In this document: piece after piece, positions 7,186-10,544 of the stretch
How positions within the stretch are numbered: position 1 is the first letter of the stretch
Layout: each line of letters begins with the position of its first letter
Assembly (NCBI GenBank): GCA_039819285.1
Contig: JBCBSH010000162.1
Span: forward strand, 1 to 10,544
Reading direction: 5' to 3'
Source: JANQGH01 sp039819285
GTDB taxonomy: Bacteria; Pseudomonadota; Alphaproteobacteria; DSM-16000; Inquilinaceae
DNA length: 10,544 nucleotides
Made by a program: the position numbers and the translations under genes
The notes under the pieces: model-generated
What the model was told of the DNA's origin: nothing
Databases searched by the model: none
What the model saw: the letters and a program-made list of their open reading frames with translations, nothing else

Positions 7186-7346
7186 ACCGCCTCCGTATTG
7201 CTTGCTTCCCAGGCCCTCAGCTCGGCTGGTGTGTAGACCTGCATGAACTCGATCTCGATCCCGCCGACGTAGAACAGCGCGACCTTGTTGCCCGATTTCT
7301 CAAAATGCGTGATTTCTGTGTCGGCCGGCACGTGTAGGAATTTGGC
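7182..7346 (-). pseudogene. Remnant of a VOC-family gene, C-terminal piece
   Basis: The frame is open from a TGA at 7385-7383 to a TGA at 7184-7182. From about 7346 it reads like a VOC module: KFLHVPADTEITHF, then KVALFYVGG, then IEIEFMQVYTPAEL, ending 11 residues later. EFMQVYTPAEL closely matches EFMQVYKPEEI near the end of the intact VOC gene at 7518-8057, also at DNA level. There is no plausible start codon, so it is not an independent gene. Its stop shares ATGA with the downstream deacylase start, showing it is the true 3' end of a former operon member. FLHVP to FMQV also resembles a first VOC module, so an internal deletion is possible. Confidence 0.72.
7190..7195 (-). promoter_or_regulatory. 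Ribosome-binding site of the deacylase gene
   Basis: CGGAGG lies 4 nt before the ATG at 7185, inside the last codons of the VOC remnant. It would originally have allowed translational coupling and now probably lets the deacylase start without an upstream ribosome. Confidence 0.6.
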
Positions 7347-7385
7347 ATCGGTCCGAATCCGTCTAAAGCAGAAGCCGTATGATCA

Positions 7386-7517
7386 GCGCCCATCATTCGG
7401 CTCCGATCCACGACACTAATCCACGAGTAAATAAACATAGAAACATCGGCAAATCTTGATCTGATCCAGGGCGCGAAAATCTCTACGTTACTTGAGGAAC
7501 GTGGAGTAGAACTGAAT
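7386..7517. other. AT-richer intergenic spacer, no gene found
   Basis: About 130 bases between the intact VOC gene and the VOC remnant, visibly richer in A and T than the rest of the window. I find no coding homology, no transposase remnant, no terminal inverted repeats and no terminator with a T tract. One 5-bp stem (7485-7489 with 7498-7502, 8-nt loop) is present but too weak to assign. It may have come in with the VOC gene. Confidence 0.55.
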
Positions 7518-8057
7518 TTACAGGTCGAGGGGACCTTCGCGGTACTCTTCGGGGATTTCTTCGGGCTTGTAGACCTGCATAAACTCAACGCCTGCGCCTG
7601 GTACGCCATCCTCCTCCAGAAAGGCAACCCACCCCTCGGGGTGTTCGTAGCGGCCTTTGATACCGCAGTTGTGACAGACGGTATCGTCGTTCACACTGGC
7701 ATCCCAGGCCGCGATATCCTCAGCGTCATTGGAGATGCGGCAACTCTGCTGAAGCATTCTGGCACCTCGCGCCTCCGCATTCTGGATGGTGGCTTTGAGG
7801 TTATCCACCGTGTAGCAGATGTGATGGATGCCTTCGCCATGTTCGGCGACATGCTTCGCGTATCGGCCATCGGGATCGAGTGACTCGACCAGCTGGTACT
7901 GCACATCACCAACCATAAAAACAGCGGCGCGCTGGCGGGTGACGTCCGAGGTTTTCAGCACAGCATCTGCCGCCGCGCCCAGCATGGTCTGATAGCGTTT
8001 GAGGGCCGCCTCAGCATCGGCGACAGCGATAGCGATGTGTTTAATGCCGGTAATCAT
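7518..8057 (-). CDS. VOC family protein, methylmalonyl-CoA epimerase-like
   Basis: A 179-aa complete vicinal-oxygen-chelate protein with two beta-alpha-beta-beta-beta modules. Metal ligands fit the methylmalonyl-CoA epimerase pattern His, Gln, His, Glu: His7 (GIKHIAIAV), Gln55 (VQYQLVE), His79 (GIHHICYTV) and Glu158 (GVEFMQV). The second module has an insert of roughly 25 residues (about 108-140) with a CHNC motif at 128-131 not usual in that family. AGGAGGTG 4 nt before the ATG is the strongest ribosome-binding site in the window. It has the only TAA stop and is AT-richer than its neighbours, with less third-position GC, consistent with separate origin. It sits between two pieces of another VOC gene. 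It could be an epimerase, glyoxalase-like lyase or dioxygenase-fold binding protein; substrate unassigned. Confidence 0.88.
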   Translation of the reverse strand: MITGIKHIAIAVADAEAALKRYQTMLGAAADAVLKTSDVTRQRAAVFMVGDVQYQLVESLDPDGRYAKHVAEHGEGIHHICYTVDNLKATIQNAEARGARMLQQSCRISNDAEDIAAWDASVNDDTVCHNCGIKGRYEHPEGWVAFLEEDGVPGAGVEFMQVYKPEEIPEEYREGPLDL

Positions 8058-8061
8058 GACG

Positions 8062-8069
8062 CACCTCCT
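8062..8069 (-). promoter_or_regulatory. Strong Shine-Dalgarno site of the intact VOC gene
   Basis: AGGAGGTG is a near-perfect match to the 16S anti-Shine-Dalgarno sequence, 4 nt before the ATG at 8057. It lies within the AT-richer segment, so the segment carries its own translation signal. Confidence 0.75.
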
Positions 8070-8130
8070 GGGCTGGTGTGTTCAGAGCCCGAACGAAAAC
8101 TAAGTTGAGTGATGTCAGCGGTTTATGAGG

Positions 8131-8208
8131 CGCGGCCTCGGCATCGCGCGCGGCGAAGGCCATGTGCTTGATGCCCTTGGTGTTGGGATTGTCGGATTTC
8201 ACGGTCAT
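8131..8208 (-). pseudogene. Remnant of a VOC-family gene, N-terminal piece
   Basis: An ATG at 8208, 17 nt after the aminotransferase stop with GGAG 10 nt upstream, opens a frame whose first 26 residues include GIKHMAFAARDAEAA. This matches GIKHIAIAVADAEAA at the start of the intact VOC gene and is the first strand and helix of a VOC domain. Homology ends at about 8131. The frame then runs through unrelated residues (PHKPLTSL and on) to a TAA at 8041-8043, overlapping the intact VOC gene start. A 55-aa product would lack any metal site. Spacing and GC-rich codons mark it as the original operon gene's 5' end. Confidence 0.75.
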
Positions 8209-8225
8209 CGCTTCTGATCTCCGTC

Positions 8226-9428
8226 TCAACTGGCCAGCGCAGCCTTTTCGGCGCGGATGGTGTCGACGACGCCGGCCATGCGCACCATTGCCTCTTTGAT
8301 GCGCGGCACGGGCTGGGTCATCGACATGCGCACGAAATCGTCGGTGTGGTCGCCGTAGATCGTGCCGGGATACATCATCACCCGGCCCTCGGCCAAAAGC
8401 CGTTCGCAGAAGGCGCCCGCCCCCATACCAAGGCCCAAGCTCGCAACGTCGGCATAAACGTAGAACCCGCCCTGCGGCTCGGCATAGGACATGCCGATCG
8501 CGTCTAGCCCGGCGAGGATGGCACGGCGGCGCTGATCATAGGTTCGCTGCATCTCCTCTACGCATTCGTCGCCGCCGGTCAGGGCGGCAAGCGCCGCATG
8601 CTGGCTGGCCGCCGTCGTCGAAATTGCGAAGGCGTGGTTCACCTCCGACATCGGTTCGATCAAGGCACGCGGCCCGGCGAGATAACCGATCCGCCAGCCA
8701 GTCATCGCGTAGGCCTTGGAAAAGCCCGACAGGGTGATGGTGCGCTCGCGCATGCCGGGCAGCGGGGCGACCGGCTGCACGGTGTTGTTGCCGAAGGTGA
8801 GCCGGGCATAGATCTCGTCGGAGATGACGATCAGGTCGTTTTCCCTGGCAAGCTCGGCGATCTTGCGGACCTCGTCGGGCGGCGTCACCGTGCCCGTTGG
8901 ATTGTTGGGGTTGATCAGGACCAGGATCTTCGACCGCTCCGTGATGTGCGGCGCCACAAGGTCGGCCGTCAGAGTGAAGTTTGTCTCCATGGTCATGGGG
9001 ACCTTGCGCACCACGGCATCGGCAAGGTCGGCGGCCTGATGATAGGGATTGTAGCCGGGGCATGGCACGATGATCTCGTCGCCAGGGTTTAGAAGCGACA
9101 GCGCAATCACGAACATGCCGTGCTGTCCGCCCGGCGTGACCATGATCTCGTCGGTGGCGTAGTCAGCGCCGCCAAAACGGCTTATGTTCTCCGCGATTGC
9201 CGCGCGCAGCGGCTCAATGCCCAGGGGATGGGTGTAGTGGGTGGCGCCGTTTGCCAGTGCCTCTTGCCCCGCCTTCACGATATGCGCCGGCGTATCGAGG
9301 TCCGGGTCGCCGCGACCCATGCGGATCACGTCATCAAGCCCGTTTGAGATGTCGAGCATGCGCGTGATCAGGGCACCGTCCGCCATCTTGACGCGCTTGG
9401 CTATCCGCGGGTCGACGTCGCTGCTCAT
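8226..9428 (-). CDS. PLP-dependent class I/II aminotransferase (fold type I)
   Basis: A 400-aa enzyme of aspartate-aminotransferase fold, usual length, moving an amino group between an amino acid and a 2-oxoacid in the cytoplasm. Seen: RMGRGDPD (36-43) near the substrate pocket, TPGGQHG (98-104) binding the PLP phosphate, NPNNPTG (173-179) with Asn176, SDEIYARL (203-210) with Asp204 and Tyr207, the PLP lysine Lys238 in SGFSKAYAMTGWRIGY, and Arg367 in FVRMS for the substrate carboxylate. GGGAG lies about 7 nt before the ATG at 9428. It follows the M32 peptidase by 36 nt and precedes the broken VOC gene by 17 nt. It may collect amino groups released by neighbouring hydrolases. The amino donor cannot be deduced; it is not a PucG-type glyoxylate aminotransferase by overall appearance. 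Confidence 0.93.
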   Translation of the reverse strand: MSSDVDPRIAKRVKMADGALITRMLDISNGLDDVIRMGRGDPDLDTPAHIVKAGQEALANGATHYTHPLGIEPLRAAIAENISRFGGADYATDEIMVTPGGQHGMFVIALSLLNPGDEIIVPCPGYNPYHQAADLADAVVRKVPMTMETNFTLTADLVAPHITERSKILVLINPNNPTGTVTPPDEVRKIAELARENDLIVISDEIYARLTFGNNTVQPVAPLPGMRERTITLSGFSKAYAMTGWRIGYLAGPRALIEPMSEVNHAFAISTTAASQHAALAALTGGDECVEEMQRTYDQRRRAILAGLDAIGMSYAEPQGGFYVYADVASLGLGMGAGAFCERLLAEGRVMMYPGTIYGDHTDDFVRMSMTQPVPRIKEAMVRMAGVVDTIRAEKAALAS

Positions 9429-9464
9429 ATCAATTCTCCCATGTCGCGGCCCGTGGCGGCCTGC

Positions 9465-10544
9465 TCAACCAAGTGCATAGATCTCCGAATACTTGCGGGT
9501 CAGATGGGCGATGTAGGGATCGGGGTCCAGCGGACGACCCGTGGCCTTTTCCAGAAGCTCGTCGCGCGTGAAACGGCGGCCGTGACGCGCGACCTTGTCG
9601 GTCATCCAGTCCCGCAAGGGGGAGTAGTCGCCAGCGTCGAGCGCGGCCTGAACCGACGGCGTTTCCCGCGTCGCAGTGTCGAACAGCTGCGCCGCCATGA
9701 TGTTGCCGATGGTGTAGTTGCAAAACGTGCCGATCTGGCCGGAGGACCAGTGCACGTCCTGCAGCACGCCCTGTGCGTCATCCGGAACGTCGATGCCGAG
9801 ATATTCCTTGATCAGCGCGTTCCACGCCTCGGGCAGGTCGGCCACGTCGAGGCTGCCATCGACCAGCCGCGCCTCGATCTCGCAGCGGACCATGATGTGG
9901 AAATCGTAAGTGAGTTCGTCGGCCTCGACCCGAATGAAGCTGGGGCGCGAGCGGTTGACGGCGCGATAGAACTCCTCCGGGCCGACATCGTCGAGCACGC
10001 CGGGGAAGGCCGCGCGGATGTCGTCCATATGGTTGAGCCAAAAGGCCCTACTGCGGCCGACATGGTTCTCCCAAAGGCGCGACTGGCTTTCATGGGCGCC
10101 GAAACTGACGCCGCCCACGGCGTAGAGGCTGACCAGATCAGTGGCCAGCGGCGTACGCGTATAGGCCGGGTCGACGCCTTGTTCGTAGAGGGCGTGGCCC
10201 GCCTCGTGCAGCGCGCCGAACAGGGCCATCGGCATGTAGGTGCGCGAGACGCGGGTCGTGATGCGCACATCGTTGCGGGTGAAGGACACCTCGAACGGGT
10301 GCACCGTCGTGTCCAGCCGCCCGCGATCCAGGTCGTAGCCGACCCGCGCCGCCATCGCCTCGCCAAAGGCTAGCTGCGCCTCGGCCGGAACGTCGCGATA
10401 GAGGAAATCGGCGCGCGGCTCCTCCGCTTCGGCGATGCCGCGAACCAGCGGCAACATGCCTTCGCGCAAGCGGGCAAAGAGGGTATCGAGATCGCGCTTC
10501 GTAACCCCCGGCTCGAACCGGTACATCAGCGCGTCGTAGGGATG
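9465..10544 (-). CDS. M32 family carboxypeptidase (Taq type), N-terminus outside window
   Basis: Partial gene: 359 residues plus a TGA stop are visible, starting mid-protein at HPYDAL. The family is about 500 aa, so roughly 140 N-terminal residues lie beyond the right edge. M32 enzymes are cytoplasmic zinc metallocarboxypeptidases with broad specificity. Seen (counting from the first visible residue): HPF at 82-84, the zinc motif HEAGH at 113-117 with catalytic Glu114, HESQSRLWEN (151-160) with third ligand Glu152, RVEADELTYDFHI (205-217), and DVHWSSG (263-269). The segment after DVHW reads GTFCNYTIGN instead of the more usual GYFPTY or GYFPSY form. The internal Met near the edge is not the start. 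It is the first visible operon gene; its promoter lies outside. Family is secure. Confidence 0.93.
   Translation of the reverse strand, partial: HPYDALMYRFEPGVTKRDLDTLFARLREGMLPLVRGIAEAEEPRADFLYRDVPAEAQLAFGEAMAARVGYDLDRGRLDTTVHPFEVSFTRNDVRITTRVSRTYMPMALFGALHEAGHALYEQGVDPAYTRTPLATDLVSLYAVGGVSFGAHESQSRLWENHVGRSRAFWLNHMDDIRAAFPGVLDDVGPEEFYRAVNRSRPSFIRVEADELTYDFHIMVRCEIEARLVDGSLDVADLPEAWNALIKEYLGIDVPDDAQGVLQDVHWSSGQIGTFCNYTIGNIMAAQLFDTATRETPSVQAALDAGDYSPLRDWMTDKVARHGRRFTRDELLEKATGRPLDPDPYIAHLTRKYSEIYALG

Noticed and set aside
7400..7480. AT-rich stretch as a sigma70 promoter for the deacylase
   Set aside because: A TTGCCG-like -35 can be drawn on the minus strand, but no good -10 lies at 16-18 nt; AT richness alone is not evidence.
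7485..7502. Short inverted repeat downstream of the intact VOC gene as a terminator
   Set aside because: Only 5 bp of stem with an 8-nt loop and no T tract; not enough for an intrinsic terminator.
7217..7627. Minus-strand 136-codon frame across the VOC junction
   Set aside because: It starts out of frame inside the intact VOC gene and ends out of frame in the remnant; the composition is Ser/Arg-rich with no domain.
7344..8148. GATGCC shared by both VOC fragments near the breakpoints as a target-site duplication
   Set aside because: Six bases of ordinary Asp-Ala coding sequence, not placed exactly at the breakpoints, with no terminal inverted repeats or transposase nearby.
9441..10373. Plus-strand open frame of 310 codons opposite the M32 gene
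   Set aside because: It is an antisense shadow of a protein with intact M32 motifs; no motif is recognisable in the plus-strand translation.

Overview
This is a GC-rich window with all genes on the minus strand, so transcription runs from position 10544 down to 1. Dense packing, 1-, 4- and 7-nt stop/start overlaps, near-universal TGA stops and the protein families suggest a GC-rich proteobacterium, most likely an alphaproteobacterium. That assignment is inferred from style, since no rRNA or marker gene is present. I see no tRNA, rRNA, CRISPR array, transposase, convincing terminator or convincing promoter.

Layout in transcription order: an M32 (Taq-type) carboxypeptidase, entering from beyond the right edge (9465-10544); a fold-type I PLP aminotransferase (8226-9428); a disturbed VOC (glyoxalase/epimerase fold) locus (7182-8208); an aspartoacylase/succinylglutamate desuccinylase-family deacylase (6187-7185); a PuuE-type allantoinase / polysaccharide-deacetylase-fold hydrolase (5200-6159); an AllA-type ureidoglycolate lyase (4713-5192, GTG start); an NAD-dependent epimerase/dehydratase (3724-4656); two Gfo/Idh/MocA oxidoreductases (2681-3727 and 1605-2687); an SDR dehydrogenase (892-1605); and an M14 zinc carboxypeptidase running off the left edge (1-819). 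The largest gaps outside the VOC locus are 36-72 nt, so the set reads as one long catabolic operon.

How the genes may work together (inference): PuuE plus AllA suggests ureide chemistry (allantoin or ureidoglycolate-like C-N bond cleavage), but no gene for the intermediate allantoate step is visible. The four consecutive, overlapping Rossmann enzymes look like a sugar or polyol oxidation/epimerisation module. The deacylase, M14 and M32 enzymes are metal-dependent hydrolases acting on amides or C-terminal peptide bonds, and the aminotransferase could collect the released amino group. A plausible reading is breakdown of an acylated, ureido- or amino-acid-decorated sugar-like compound. The substrate cannot be read from sequence.

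The most notable structure is at 7182-8208. The N-terminal coding piece of a GC-rich VOC gene (8131-8208) and a C-terminal VOC piece (7182-7346, still overlapping the deacylase start by ATGA) flank a complete, AT-richer VOC gene (7518-8057) that has its own strong ribosome-binding site and the only TAA stop in the window. This looks like a native operon VOC gene broken and replaced in place by a relative. Two smaller scars also stand out: an 11-bp-period tandem duplication that seems to have converted a GTGA stop/start overlap between puuE and allA into a 7-nt gap, and a 12-bp direct repeat at both ends of the SDR gene.
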